A DNA stretch of 37,251 bases from Rhodocyclaceae bacterium. Lineage in GTDB: Bacteria > Pseudomonadota > Gammaproteobacteria > Burkholderiales > Rhodocyclaceae. The notes beneath the pieces were generated by a model. The model did no database searches. It was not told the DNA's origin and was given only the letters and a program-made list of their open reading frames with translations. The translations under genes and the position numbers were made by a program. Below are positions 1 through 8,178 of the stretch, piece by piece; the first letter of the stretch is position 1; each line of letters begins with the position of its first letter. The stretch covers positions 1-37,251 of the forward strand of contig JACDZI010000027.1 in assembly GCA_013426785.1 (NCBI GenBank). The letters are read 5' to 3'.

Positions 1-50
1 CGCCTGCGGCATCATCACTTGGCGTGCAACTGGCCTACTGAAATAGGCTC

Positions 51-233
51 TTACTGGCCGGAAGCGAAAGGCGCGTCACCGGGAATCGCGTCAACCACCG
101 GGACCGAGTGCCCCTCGCCATCTCCAACAGACAGCGTCTTGCCCGCCTCCTTCTGCCGGCGTTTCTCTTCCTTCTTGTTCTTTTTCGCTAACTCTTTCTG
201 GCGTTTTTCGAACTGGTAGTTTGGTTTGGCCAA
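51..233 (-). CDS. small highly charged hypothetical protein (60 aa)
   Basis: I read a 60-residue protein that begins MAKPNYQFEKRQKELAKK. Its first half is almost entirely Lys, Glu, Arg and Gln and is predicted to be one long helix; the second half is low-complexity with Gly and Asp. Short proteins with this MAKPNY-FEKRQ-ELAKK opening are, from memory, conserved hypotheticals in betaproteobacteria with no known function. The start codon is TTG at 233-231, supported by an AAGGGTGAG ribosome-binding site about six bases upstream; no ATG is available in frame. The stop is TAA at 53-51. Codon use cannot be judged at this length. A function is not proposed. Confidence 0.6.
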   Translation of the reverse strand: MAKPNYQFEKRQKELAKKNKKEEKRRQKEAGKTLSVGDGEGHSVPVVDAIPGDAPFASGQ

Positions 234-289
234 AAGCTCACCCTTGGTTCAAGTTAACTCAAAATGAAATGGCTGTTGCCGAACCCGAA

Positions 290-508
290 CTACTGCCCGA
301 CATTAAGGGTGATCCTTGCCCTGCTTTGCGACTCAGCCTTGTTGATTTCACTGATTTTCTTGCCGAAGGCATCGCGCGTCTCCCGATTCGCCTTGGTAGC
401 CTCTATCGACTTGATGCAGCGCCAACGTTTGCCAGTCTTCGTAACCAGTTGACGCATTTCCTCGATGGGATGATGTTTGCCGCAGTGGTAGCAGTACGCT
501 GTGCTCAT
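290..508 (-). CDS. small Cys-containing hypothetical protein (zinc-ribbon-like N-terminus)
   Basis: The 72-residue protein starts MSTAYCYHCGKHHPIEEM. It has a C-x2-C pair followed by two His (residues about 6-13) and a further Cys near residue 30 (the WRCIKSIEA stretch), so a small zinc-binding knuckle is plausible although the fourth ligand is not obvious. The rest is basic and helical. I chose the ATG at 508 rather than the upstream in-frame ATG at 529 because GAGAG lies about eight bases before it and because the Cys motif then begins the protein in the usual way. It is transcribed in the same direction as its small neighbours but is not tightly linked to them. Function unknown. Confidence 0.55.
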   Translation of the reverse strand: MSTAYCYHCGKHHPIEEMRQLVTKTGKRWRCIKSIEATKANRETRDAFGKKISEINKAESQSRARITLNVGQ

Positions 509-589
509 CGTAACTCTCGCCATTAACAAATAAAGATCGGATCGTGAATTGGAGCCACATCGCTGTAGCAGCCAGAAACTGCCTTCAAT

Positions 590-862
590 CTATGCACCCG
601 CCTTGGCGCCCGGTTTCCTGCCGGGCGTACTGGGTGGAATCGAACCGGCAACACGACAAAGAATGCCTTCGACCGGCTTGCCGTCGTTATAGCGAGTCAC
701 GCTGCACTGGGAGATTTCCCCCCTGGAGGAAAGATCGGAAATCGAAGCACGCACCTTTTGCAGGGAGATGCCGGTTGCCAAGGCGATTTCCGAGTCCAGA
801 TGCTGGCCATACTTCTTCAGGTACTGGAGAATGGGTTCAACATGTATCGAGCTTGTTTGCAT
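590..862 (-). CDS. small winged-helix-like DNA-binding protein
   Basis: The 90-residue protein begins MQTSSIHVEPILQYLKKYGQ. Residues about 8-60 read as a small winged-helix fold: a first helix (EPILQYLKKYGQHLDSEIAL), then TGISLQKVRASISDLSSRGE, which resembles a turn and recognition helix, and a short wing. The tail (residues 75-90) is Pro/Gly/Lys/Ala-rich and probably disordered. The ATG at 862 is chosen over an upstream ATG at 928 because AGGAAAA lies eight bases before it and the upstream extension looks non-coding. It resembles small stand-alone regulators rather than a named family. Fold assignment is inference from the sequence pattern only. Confidence 0.55.
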   Translation of the reverse strand: MQTSSIHVEPILQYLKKYGQHLDSEIALATGISLQKVRASISDLSSRGEISQCSVTRYNDGKPVEGILCRVAGSIPPSTPGRKPGAKAGA

Positions 863-1011
863 GATATTTTCCTGAAGACTTGGATCTGGAGAGTGCTGCC
901 CCGGAAAGGGCAAAGCTCCGCAGATCAAAGGACATACGGAGCGTTTTTCTTGCCGCCTCAGCGATGAGATGCCGAGCGCAAGGGGGGCGGATTATACACA
1001 GATCCGAACTA

Positions 1012-1227
1012 TCAACCCTGGTCGTCTCGTTGCGCGCGCGCGCGGCGGTTACGGACCAGTACCAGCCGCAAGACTTGCGCAAAAACATAAACGGCCAACA
1101 ACATGTATCCGAGGATATTGAAGGGGGCGGGGAGGAAAAGGATCAGCAGCCCGATCGGCAGCAATACCTCAACCCATAACGAGCGACGCGCGAACGCGCT
1201 GGTCTCAAGAGAACGAAGGTTGGTCAA
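1012..1227 (-). CDS. possible small two-helix membrane protein
   Basis: An open frame encodes a protein with two hydrophobic stretches, around VLLPIGLLILFLPAPFNILG and YMLLAVYVFAQVLRLVLV, followed by an Arg-rich tail, as expected for a small inner-membrane protein with the tail in the cytoplasm. No ATG precedes the first helix at a sensible distance. TTG at 1227 is proposed because GGAG lies about eight bases upstream; a longer version from an ATG at 1299 is possible but its extra residues look non-coding. Small size, non-ATG start and no recognised family make this tentative. Confidence 0.35.
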   Translation of the reverse strand: MTNLRSLETSAFARRSLWVEVLLPIGLLILFLPAPFNILGYMLLAVYVFAQVLRLVLVRNRRARAQRDDQG

Positions 1228-1299
1228 TGCTTGGCACTCCAAGTTGGCGGATTCACTGCGAAGAGTATACCTGTTACACCGTACTCCTCCGGGAGACAA

Positions 1300-1548
1300 T
1301 CACATCCCGATCCTGAACTTCTCCATAATCAGCGGGTTAGCTTCCCTGCCGTCCCAGTCTTTCGCACCGTAGTATTTGCCGAGAATACGACCTTGTGCAT
1401 CGATCAGAACGGTCAACGGCAATCGGTCAGCGCCAAGCATATTCTCGATGACCAGATTCCTGTCAATGAAGTTGTCAAAGGATGTCCCGGTCCGCTCCAG
1501 AAAAACATAGGCAGCTTCACTATTGTCGTCAGTGGAGATACACTCGCA
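1300..1548 (-). pseudogene. remnant of a TlpA-type thioredoxin-like protein (C-terminal part only)
   Basis: The frame reads ECISTDDNSEAAYVFLERTG, then a segment ending GADRLPLTVLIDAQGRILGK and YYGAKDWDG, to a stop at 1300. This is the C-terminal half of a TlpA/ResA-type periplasmic thiol-disulfide oxidoreductase: the strand and helix after the active site, the cis-Pro loop (LPLTVLID) and the closing GRI-G---GAKDW segment. The N-terminal half, with signal peptide and the WCxxC active site, is missing: a stop codon lies directly upstream (1551-1549) and no start codon precedes the conserved part. It is therefore a decayed fragment. The 143 bases between it and the next gene hold nothing I recognise apart from a run of eight C near 1669-1676. 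Confidence 0.6.
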
Positions 1549-1691
1549 TCACAACGCTGTTGCACTTCAGACTTGAATCCGCCGGGCGAGAAAAAGTGGT
1601 TTGCAGTTCATATGGGCTGGTCATTATGCAGCGGGGGTGAGCATGATTGCATAGGCCGTTTGTTACCGCCCCCCCCGTGTCAGGCCGCTGG

Positions 1692-2573
1692 CTACCGACT
1701 GACCAGTCCAATCCCGGCAATCACCAGCGCCGCCCCGACCAACTGGGCCAGCGACATTGGCTCGGCCAGCAGCCAGCCGGCGAAGGCGATGGTGGCAAGC
1801 GGGCCGAGCATGGAGACCAGTGCCACCCGCGAGCTGCCCAGACGGCGGATGGCGGCGGACTGAGCAAACACTGGCATCGCGGTGGAAAAGATGCCCATCG
1901 CCAGCGCATAGCCATACACCGGCCAGGGCTGGACCAGCGCCGAAACGGGTTGTACGGCCAGGAAGTGGCCGAACACTGCGGCCGTCGAGACGAGCGTCGC
2001 CAGCGCAGCAAAGCGGGCCGTGCCGAGCCGAGCGATCAGCGGTGCACTACCGGTCAGGTAGACGGCATAGCAGACGGCCGAGCCGAATACCAGCCCGCTA
2101 CCAAGCCAGATGGTCGTGGCATCGGCGGCGAATTCGAGGTCGCTCCAGAAAGCGGCACCGATGCCTACATAGCAAAGCAGCAGGGCACCAACTTCGCGCC
2201 GACTGGCGACGCGCCGCGCCAGGAACATGCCGAACAGCAGGGTGAGCGTCGGGTAGGTGAACAGGATCAGCCGTTCGAGGCCGGCAGAGATGTATTGCAG
2301 GCCGAGGAAATCGAAGATGCTGGCGCCGTAATAGCCGGCCAGCCCCATGACGCCGACTCCAAGCCAATCACGTGCCGACAGGCCGGGCGCGCCACGCGAG
2401 GCTGTGAGGCCAACCCAGAGGAACACCGGCAGGGCGAAGGCCATGCGCAGTGCCAGCAGGGTGATGGCGTCCACGCCATAGGGATAGGCCAGTTTGACGA
2501 GGATGGCCTTGAACGAAAAACCGAAGGCAGCCAGGATCGCCAGCGCGAGGCCGGCACGATGACCGCTCGGCAT
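1692..2573 (-). CDS. EamA (DMT superfamily) transporter
   Basis: The 293-residue protein is hydrophobic throughout, with about ten predicted membrane helices in two five-helix halves, the layout of EamA/RhaT drug-metabolite transporters. The N-terminus (GLALAILAAFGFSFKAILVK) and the second-half entry (GLVFGSAVCYAVYLTGSAPL) show the usual small-residue helix starts with Lys or charged loops between. The length is typical. The start ATG at 2573 lies three bases after the stop of the upstream yjgR-like gene, so the two are probably one transcript. The substrate cannot be read from the sequence; family members export amino acids, nucleotides or other small metabolites. Another EamA protein at 27813-28697 is in the same superfamily. 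Confidence 0.85.
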   Translation of the reverse strand: MPSGHRAGLALAILAAFGFSFKAILVKLAYPYGVDAITLLALRMAFALPVFLWVGLTASRGAPGLSARDWLGVGVMGLAGYYGASIFDFLGLQYISAGLERLILFTYPTLTLLFGMFLARRVASRREVGALLLCYVGIGAAFWSDLEFAADATTIWLGSGLVFGSAVCYAVYLTGSAPLIARLGTARFAALATLVSTAAVFGHFLAVQPVSALVQPWPVYGYALAMGIFSTAMPVFAQSAAIRRLGSSRVALVSMLGPLATIAFAGWLLAEPMSLAQLVGAALVIAGIGLVSR

Positions 2574-2576
2574 GAT

Positions 2577-4085
2577 CTAGCGGCGGCGTCCGCCCAGCAG
2601 CGAACCAAGCACACCACGCATGATCTCGCGACCGACCTGTGAGCCGATGGTGCGCACCACGGTCTTGGCCATCGTCTGAGCCAACCCGTCGGTACGTCCG
2701 CCACGCGGGCCGGTACGTCCGAACAGCAAGTCATTGATCATGCTGCCATCTTCCTGTGCCGTCCCACCAGCGCCGACTTTTTGTGGGGGCGCTTCAGCCG
2801 CCGTTTCGGCGACGCGCGCATTGAGTCTTTCGTAGGCGGATTCACGATTGACGGTTTTCTCGTAGTGGCCGTACAGCACCGAGGACCGGATCGCCACCCC
2901 TCGTTCTGGCGGCGTCAGCGGCCCGAGGCGCGAGGCTGGCGGCAGCACAAAGGCACGCTCGACCACCGCCGGCCGGCCCTTGTCATCGAGAAAGGACACC
3001 AGCGCCTCGCCGACGCCCAGTTCGGTGATGGCCGCAGCGGCATCGAAGGCCGGATTGGCGCGCATCGTCTCGGCCGCCGCCTTGACGGCCTTCTGGTCGC
3101 GCGGCGTGAAGGCACGCAACGCGTGCTGCACGCGGTTGCCGAGTTGGCCGAGCACCTTGTCGGGCACGTCGAGGGGATTCTGCGTGACGAAATAGACGCC
3201 CACGCCCTTGGAACGGATCAGCCGCACCACCCGCTCGACCTTATCGACCAACGCGGCCGGCGCATCGGCAAACAGCAGGTGCGCCTCGTCGAAGAAGAAC
3301 ACCAGCTTGGGTTTTTCGAGGTCGCCCGCCTCGGGCAGTTGCTCGAACAGTTCAGCCAGCAGCCACAGCAGGAAGGTCGCGTAAAGCTTGGGCGAGTTCA
3401 TCAACTGGTCGGCGGCGAGGATGTTCACCACACCACGCCCACCGTCGGCGGTCTGCATCAGGTCGGCGATGTCGAGCATCGGCTCGCCGAAAAACTTGTC
3501 GCCGCCCTGCTCTTCGAGCGTCAGCAATCCCCGCTGGATGGCGCCGATCGAAGCTGCCGAAATATTGCCATATTGCGTCTTGAAGCTCGCCGCGTTGTCG
3601 CCGACGTGCTGCACCATGGCGCGCAGGTCCTTGAGATCGAGCAGCAGCAGGCCATTGTCGTCGGCAACACGGAAGACGATCTGTAGCACGCCTTCCTGCG
3701 TTTCGTTCAGCCCCAGCAAACGTGCCAGCAGCAGCGGCCCCATGTCGGAGACCGTCGCCCGCACCGGATGACCCGATGCACTCAGGACATCCCAGAACAC
3801 CACGGGATTCGCGCGCGGCAGCCAGTCGGTCACGCCAAGATTGTCGAGCCGCTTTTGCAGTTTGTCGGAGGCGACACCCGCCGCGCCCAAGCCGGAAAGG
3901 TCGCCCTTTACATCGGCGATGAACACCGGCACACCGATGGCGGAAAACTGCTCGACCAGCCGTTGCAGGGTGATGGTCTTGCCGGTGCCGGTGGCGCCGG
4001 TAATCAGGCCGTGGCGGTTGGCAAGGGCCGGCAGGAGGAAAAGTTCGTCGTTGCCTGATCGGGCGATGGGAAGAGGGTTGCTCAT
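2577..4085 (-). CDS. yjgR: YjgR/HerA-like P-loop ATPase (DUF853 family)
   Basis: The 502-residue protein matches the DUF853 helicase-HerA-like family in length and order. Walker A is GATGTGKT at residues 30-37. Walker B is [10 protein letters not shown] at about 261-270, followed by a sensor-like FVTQNP at 299-304 and the family's [19 protein letters not shown] segment near 326-343. The biological role of YjgR is not well established; related HerA/FtsK ATPases move DNA. Residues 436-443 are KVGAGGTA, encoded by a copy of the dispersed 24-bp repeat, in a Glu/Ala/Pro-rich linker before the conserved C-terminal segment ([17 protein letters not shown]). The start ATG at 4085 faces the divergent adenylate cyclase 115 bases away; the EamA gene follows after three bases. 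Confidence 0.88.
   Translation of the reverse strand: MSNPLPIARSGNDELFLLPALANRHGLITGATGTGKTITLQRLVEQFSAIGVPVFIADVKGDLSGLGAAGVASDKLQKRLDNLGVTDWLPRANPVVFWDVLSASGHPVRATVSDMGPLLLARLLGLNETQEGVLQIVFRVADDNGLLLLDLKDLRAMVQHVGDNAASFKTQYGNISAASIGAIQRGLLTLEEQGGDKFFGEPMLDIADLMQTADGGRGVVNILAADQLMNSPKLYATFLLWLLAELFEQLPEAGDLEKPKLVFFFDEAHLLFADAPAALVDKVERVVRLIRSKGVGVYFVTQNPLDVPDKVLGQLGNRVQHALRAFTPRDQKAVKAAAETMRANPAFDAAAAITELGVGEALVSFLDDKGRPAVVERAFVLPPASRLGPLTPPERGVAIRSSVLYGHYEKTVNRESAYERLNARVAETAAEAPPQKVGAGGTAQEDGSMINDLLFGRTGPRGGRTDGLAQTMAKTVVRTIGSQVGREIMRGVLGSLLGGRRR
2758..2781 (-). repeat. 24-bp dispersed repeat, copy 1 (in yjgR)
   Basis: One mismatch to the consensus, whose ends on the coding strand are AAAAGTCGGCG and CGGGACGGC separated by four bases. 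It is in frame in yjgR and encodes KVGAGGTA. Confidence 0.9.
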
Positions 4086-4200
4086 GGACGGTCTGCCTGA
4101 ATTTCAACAGCCATAAGGATAGCGTATCCATAAGCCGCCTTGACCGGCAGGCCCGGTTCCTGCGAAACTACTCCACCATGCATTCAGCAGTTGACCCGGT

Positions 4201-5499
4201 ATGACATCACCCCCACATAACTTCAGCCAATGCGATTATCTCGATCGCCTGCGCAATGCCGGCATCGAGCCAGGAGACAGCGAGGAAACCCGCCTCAACA
4301 AGCAGTTGTTGATGTTCGCCACGGGCCTGGTAAGTGTCGCCTCGATGGCCTGGCTTTCCATCTACTGGGTCCTCGGGCCACAGTTTCCGATCACCTACCC
4401 CTATCTATACCAGTTGGCACTGGCAGCCAACGTGCTGGCCTACATTGCCACGCGCAATTTCAATTTTTTTCGCGTCACACAACTGGGTCTGTTTCTGTTC
4501 GCCCCCTTCGCCATCCAGTGGAGCATCGGCAACTTCATCAGTTCCAGTGGCATCATCCTGTGGGGACTGCTTGCACCGGTCGGCGCCATCCTGTGTTTTG
4601 GCGTGCGCGACTCACTGGCCTGGTTTTTTGCCTGGGTGGTGTTCACGATGATGTCAGGCTTCTTCGATTACCTGCTACTCGACCCCACCTCCGCAGGTAA
4701 ACTGGCCGCTCCATTGAGTACCAGCGTAATTTTCTTCGAGCTCAATTTCATCTCCGTCGCGAGCATCATCTACGCCATGCTGCGCTTCTCGATCCAGGAA
4801 AAGAACAAAGCGCAGACCCGGCTCGTCGATGCTCACAAATCCCTCCAGCACGAACAGGATCGTTCCGAAAAGCTTCTACTCAACATCCTGCCGGCCCCCG
4901 TCGCCTTGCGACTGAAGAACTCCGAGCAAACCATCGCCGACGGCGTTGCCGATGCCTCGGTGATGTTCGCCGATATTGTCAACTTCACGCATGTCGCCGC
5001 CAACATGACGCCGAGCCAGGTGTTCGCGATGCTCAACAGCATCTTTTCAGCCTTCGACGATCTGGCGGAAAAATACGGCCTCGAAAAGATCAAAACCATC
5101 GGCGACGCCTATATGGTGGCGGGCGGCATCAATACTGCGAACGACGACTACTCGGCCGCCATCGCCGATCTGGCTCTGGACATGCACGCGTTACTGCATC
5201 AGGATTTCGTCGTCAACGCCTCTCATCTCGAAATGCGCATGGGCATTGGCACCGGCCCGGTGGTCGCGGGTGTCGTTGGTAAAAAGAAATTCATCTACGA
5301 CTTGTGGGGCGATACGGTCAATCTCGCCAGCCGCATCACCAGCGAAGGGGGCCCCGACATGATCCAGTGCGATACAGCCACCTACCGCCGCCTTGCCGAT
5401 CGCTTCGACTTTCACGAACCGCAAACGATCTACCTCAAGGGCAAGGGCAATATGACGGTCTATCGCCTGATCGGACGCAAAGGCGTCGCTGTCGTTTAG
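4201..5499 (+). CDS. membrane-bound class III adenylate cyclase
   Basis: The 432-residue protein has an N-terminal membrane region (about residues 33-195, five or six helices), a short coiled-coil linker with the NILPAPVALRLK motif (228-239), and a CYCc catalytic domain (about 250-425). Both metal-binding Asp are visible: D258 in FADIVNFT and D302 in TIGDAYMV. Lys298 and Asp367 (IYDLWGDTVN) are the pair expected for ATP rather than GTP, and N374 and R378 occupy the transition-state positions, so the enzyme should be an active adenylate cyclase making cAMP. The domain is expected to work as a homodimer at the inner membrane. No obvious ribosome-binding site precedes the ATG at 4201. The gene converges on the histidine kinase downstream and overlaps its stop by four bases. 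Confidence 0.9.
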   Translation: MTSPPHNFSQCDYLDRLRNAGIEPGDSEETRLNKQLLMFATGLVSVASMAWLSIYWVLGPQFPITYPYLYQLALAANVLAYIATRNFNFFRVTQLGLFLFAPFAIQWSIGNFISSSGIILWGLLAPVGAILCFGVRDSLAWFFAWVVFTMMSGFFDYLLLDPTSAGKLAAPLSTSVIFFELNFISVASIIYAMLRFSIQEKNKAQTRLVDAHKSLQHEQDRSEKLLLNILPAPVALRLKNSEQTIADGVADASVMFADIVNFTHVAANMTPSQVFAMLNSIFSAFDDLAEKYGLEKIKTIGDAYMVAGGINTANDDYSAAIADLALDMHALLHQDFVVNASHLEMRMGIGTGPVVAGVVGKKKFIYDLWGDTVNLASRITSEGGPDMIQCDTATYRRLADRFDFHEPQTIYLKGKGNMTVYRLIGRKGVAVV

Positions 5500-7205
5500 C
5501 TTTCCTGCGGCGCCAGTCTGAAGCAGACGCAACCGGTTCGATTTTTCGCCAGGCTGAGCCGGTAGCCGGCTGCGGTGGCCAGCCGCGCACACTGGTACAG
5601 CCCCACCCCCAGGCCGTTTTCGGAGGGTACCCGCTGGTAGAACAACTGCCCAGTTAGTTCGTCCGGAATGGCAGCCCCACTATCTTGTACTTCGAGCACG
5701 GGCCGTTCGTCCATCACCTCAATCCGAACCTCCGCCGCGATACCTGTTTGAATGCGCCGCTTGGCGACAATGTTTTGCAACAAGTTTTCGGCAATACTCG
5801 AAAAAACAGCCGAATCGGCAATCTCCACCCCACCCAGATTCTCCACCGCAATGAAACTGACTCCACTGTCGGCGTAGCGATTTTGCAAAGCCGCCAGCCA
5901 TACAACCGCCTCCATCGGTAAGGGGGGTTCGGGCCGCCCTGGGGCGGAAAGTTTTTCCAAGGTTTGCCTCAGCCGGACCGAAATCTCCGGTAACTGGCGA
6001 CGCAACAGGGCATTGAAGCGGAGAGAGGGCGTGGCACCCTCCTGCTCCGCTGCCAGACACAAGGTATCCAGCGTCTGCAACAGGTTCTTGACGTCATGGG
6101 TCAGGCGCGCACCGGTCTCATGAATCGCTTCGATATAAGAGAGACGCCGCAGTTCCTGCGCACGCCATTTGCCCAGGTAATACTCAGCCAACAGGCGGGT
6201 GGCCAGATCGTAATGCCACCGCAAGCTTGGGCTGGGCTGCGTCTGTGTCTCCAGTTCCAAGCTTAGATAGCCGTGCGTAAACTGCAAACGGTGTTTACCC
6301 GTCTCACCGAATCTCGCCTGTCCAGCCAGCGCCGACCACTCGCCACCGACTACCCCCGGCAGGCGCTCCGGCAGTTCCGCGCAGGCCAAGGAAAGGAAGC
6401 GTTCGGGGGTGGCCTCCTGCTTGCTCAGTTCCGCCATCGACTCGAGCCAATCCTCGATGGGCAGGCCCAGCGACATGACGTGCTGCGCCACCGCGCTGCC
6501 CAGGCCACCAAAACCCGAACGCGGATCCCAGATCAGTCCCAGCACCAGTAACAGCATTGAGACCACCGCAAGAGCGACCAGCAGCGACTCGAAATAGGGG
6601 ACATTGAACAGCAAGGCAAAGCTGATGCTGCCCAGCGCGATCACCGCCTGCAACAGGAATACCAGCACACCGTAAACGTAATCGACGATCTCGGCCCGTT
6701 CGAAGGTTTTCACCGAACCCACCGGTAATACCGCCATGAACAGGAAGACTACGGGCGACAGATACAGCACCATATTACTCAGTATGGGTTCGGCCAAGCG
6801 AGAAGCTGCCAGAGAATGCGGCAGCAACAGAGCGAACGACGCTGTCGTCAGGTAGCCCAGGCCGATCAGATGAAACAGCCGCTCCGAACGATTCGGAAAA
6901 AGAAACACCTTGCCGCCTACCACGCCGGTCAGCAGCATGGTCCAGAGGACCAGCAGTCCCCAGTTGAGGGAGTAGGAGAGCAAACCGGCAAACGCGACCA
7001 CCATGGCGGAACCAACAAATCCGAGTTGCCTGCCTGGCTGGATGAAGGGCTGCCAGAGCAGGCCCACGCCAATATGAACAAGAAAGAGGAGGCGACCGAA
7101 CTGCGAATCCGGTCCGAGCAGGAAGCTCAGGTGCAATACCACCAGGAATCCGAGAAAGATCCAGCGGCGGGCACGCAGCGAGGGATTGAGGTGGATGGCC
7201 GGCAT
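5496..7205 (-). CDS. membrane sensor histidine kinase
   Basis: The 569-residue protein has about seven or eight membrane helices in residues 13-225, a linker of about 120 residues, then a kinase core. The phospho-acceptor is H370 in the atypical H-box THDVKNLLQ; the N-box is ENLLQN (about 473-478), the G1 box VQDSGAAIP (506-514) and the G2 box GLGVGLYQ (about 531-538). The N-terminal region resembles the large membrane sensors of PrsK-type kinases more than PilS, but I do not assign either. No response regulator gene adjoins it. Its start at 7205 is divergent from the pilin gene about 220 bases away, so regulation of that gene is possible but unproven. The stop overlaps the adenylate cyclase stop by four bases. 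Confidence 0.85.
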   Translation of the reverse strand: MPAIHLNPSLRARRWIFLGFLVVLHLSFLLGPDSQFGRLLFLVHIGVGLLWQPFIQPGRQLGFVGSAMVVAFAGLLSYSLNWGLLVLWTMLLTGVVGGKVFLFPNRSERLFHLIGLGYLTTASFALLLPHSLAASRLAEPILSNMVLYLSPVVFLFMAVLPVGSVKTFERAEIVDYVYGVLVFLLQAVIALGSISFALLFNVPYFESLLVALAVVSMLLLVLGLIWDPRSGFGGLGSAVAQHVMSLGLPIEDWLESMAELSKQEATPERFLSLACAELPERLPGVVGGEWSALAGQARFGETGKHRLQFTHGYLSLELETQTQPSPSLRWHYDLATRLLAEYYLGKWRAQELRRLSYIEAIHETGARLTHDVKNLLQTLDTLCLAAEQEGATPSLRFNALLRRQLPEISVRLRQTLEKLSAPGRPEPPLPMEAVVWLAALQNRYADSGVSFIAVENLGGVEIADSAVFSSIAENLLQNIVAKRRIQTGIAAEVRIEVMDERPVLEVQDSGAAIPDELTGQLFYQRVPSENGLGVGLYQCARLATAAGYRLSLAKNRTGCVCFRLAPQES

Positions 7206-7248
7206 AGCGAAGTTGGGCGAGGATTCTAGACCCTGAGTGACCGAACCC

Positions 7249-7272
7249 CGACAAACTGTCGAAATCCAGACA
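7249..7272 (+). promoter_or_regulatory. possible enhancer (PilR/NtrC-like) half-sites upstream of the pilin promoter
   Basis: The stretch contains CGACA-AAC-TGTCG (7249-7261), overlapped by TGTC-N8-GACA (7257-7272), giving three TGTC/GACA half-sites. It lies about 100 bases upstream of the sigma-54 promoter at 7368, the usual distance for an enhancer-binding activator. PilR sites in Pseudomonas contain TGTC elements, so a PilR-type activator is a reasonable inference. Confidence 0.4.
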
Positions 7273-7367
7273 CATCAAGGAGCAAGTAATTTTCTGTATT
7301 GGCAACTTTGGGGCCAAGCCCCTCCAAAAAGAACGAAATTACCGGCTGAAGTGGCTCAATCAAGAAA

Positions 7368-7383
7368 TGGCACAATAAATGCT
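7368..7383 (+). promoter_or_regulatory. sigma-54 (RpoN) promoter of the pilin gene
   Basis: TGGCACAATAAATGCT matches the -24/-12 consensus TGGCACRNNNNTTGCW at every fixed position except one (A for the first T of TTGCW). GG and GC have the required spacing. The expected transcription start is near 7394, giving a leader of about 29 bases to the ATG at 7423. Pilin genes in many proteobacteria are RpoN-dependent, which agrees. Confidence 0.8.
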
Positions 7384-7422
7384 ATTATTTCTGCGAGTTA
7401 TATCTTTCGGTGGAGAAAAAAA

Positions 7423-8112
7423 ATGAAAAAACAAGCTGGTTTTACCCTCGTCGAAATCGCCATCGTGCTGGTCATCATCGGCCTGCTGCTGGGCGGCGTG
7501 CTGAAGGGGCAGGAACTGATCAATAGTGCGAAAGTGAAGAATTTCGCGACTGACTTCCGCAATATTCCGCTGTTTATCTATGGTTATCAGGACAAGTTCA
7601 AGGCATTGCCGGGTGATGATGCGGCGGTTGCCACTACTCACCTTGGCTCTGCGGTCGGCGGGGTAACCGTGGTTCCCGCAACTGGTGCGAGCGTTGGCAA
7701 CGGCGTTATCAACGGGGCGTGGAACTCAACGTCCATAACGGCTGAGTCGGTGTTGTTCTGGCAACACGTTCGCTTGGCCGGTCTTGCAGCAGGAGCTACT
7801 TCGGCACCAACTGACGCTAATGCTGTTAAGACTTTTGTACCGCAAAATGCGGATGGTGGACATGTCGGGATCACAAGCGGCACGAATACACCAGTAGCAG
7901 GTTTGACCGGTACTTACATCGTTTGCTCAACCAACATACTTGGAAAATTTGCCAAACAGCTTGACCTCACAATGGATGATGGGGCTCCTGCTACGGGTTC
8001 AGTTCGTATAATTGATAACCAATCCTGGGATCAAACAGCGGCAGTCATTGCAAAAGCAAACGTTGCAGCCGTGGATGACGCATCGTCTTACACAGTCTGC
8101 ATGGCTCTCTAA
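7423..8112 (+). CDS. type IV pilin-like protein (class III signal peptide)
   Basis: The 229-residue product begins MKKQAGFTLVEIAIVLVIIG. This is a six-residue basic leader ending in Gly, cut by PilD before Phe, with Glu at +5 and a hydrophobic helix. The protein would assemble into a type IV pilus or a pseudopilus at the inner membrane. The C-terminal half has two Cys, in IVCSTN and at the extreme end (YTVCMAL), consistent with the disulfide-bonded D-region of pilins. An open frame extends upstream to 7237, but the start at 7423 is fixed by the leader peptide and by GGAG eight bases before it. It is longer than a typical PilA (about 150 residues), so it may be a variant or minor pilin. A sigma-54 promoter precedes it and a terminator follows. 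Confidence 0.85.
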   Translation: MKKQAGFTLVEIAIVLVIIGLLLGGVLKGQELINSAKVKNFATDFRNIPLFIYGYQDKFKALPGDDAAVATTHLGSAVGGVTVVPATGASVGNGVINGAWNSTSITAESVLFWQHVRLAGLAAGATSAPTDANAVKTFVPQNADGGHVGITSGTNTPVAGLTGTYIVCSTNILGKFAKQLDLTMDDGAPATGSVRIIDNQSWDQTAAVIAKANVAAVDDASSYTVCMAL

Positions 8113-8133
8113 CAGGACCTTGGCACCGCTCAC

Positions 8134-8160
8134 AAAGCCCGCTTCGGCGGGTTTTTTCTT
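8134..8160 (+). terminator. rho-independent terminator after the pilin gene
   Basis: CCCGC-TTCG-GCGGG (8138-8151) is a five-pair stem with a stable TTCG tetraloop, followed by six T. It starts 25 bases after the pilin stop and would largely separate pilin expression from the downstream gene. Confidence 0.9.
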
Positions 8161-8178
8161 TTCGGCGGATAGCATTCA

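Noticed and set aside
4117-4129. GGATA-GCG-TATCC palindrome between yjgR and the adenylate cyclase
   Set aside because: Short, single, and without a clear promoter beside it; chance cannot be excluded.
7237-7422. N-terminal extension of the pilin
   Set aside because: The prepilin leader must be at the N-terminus and the sigma-54 promoter lies inside the extension.
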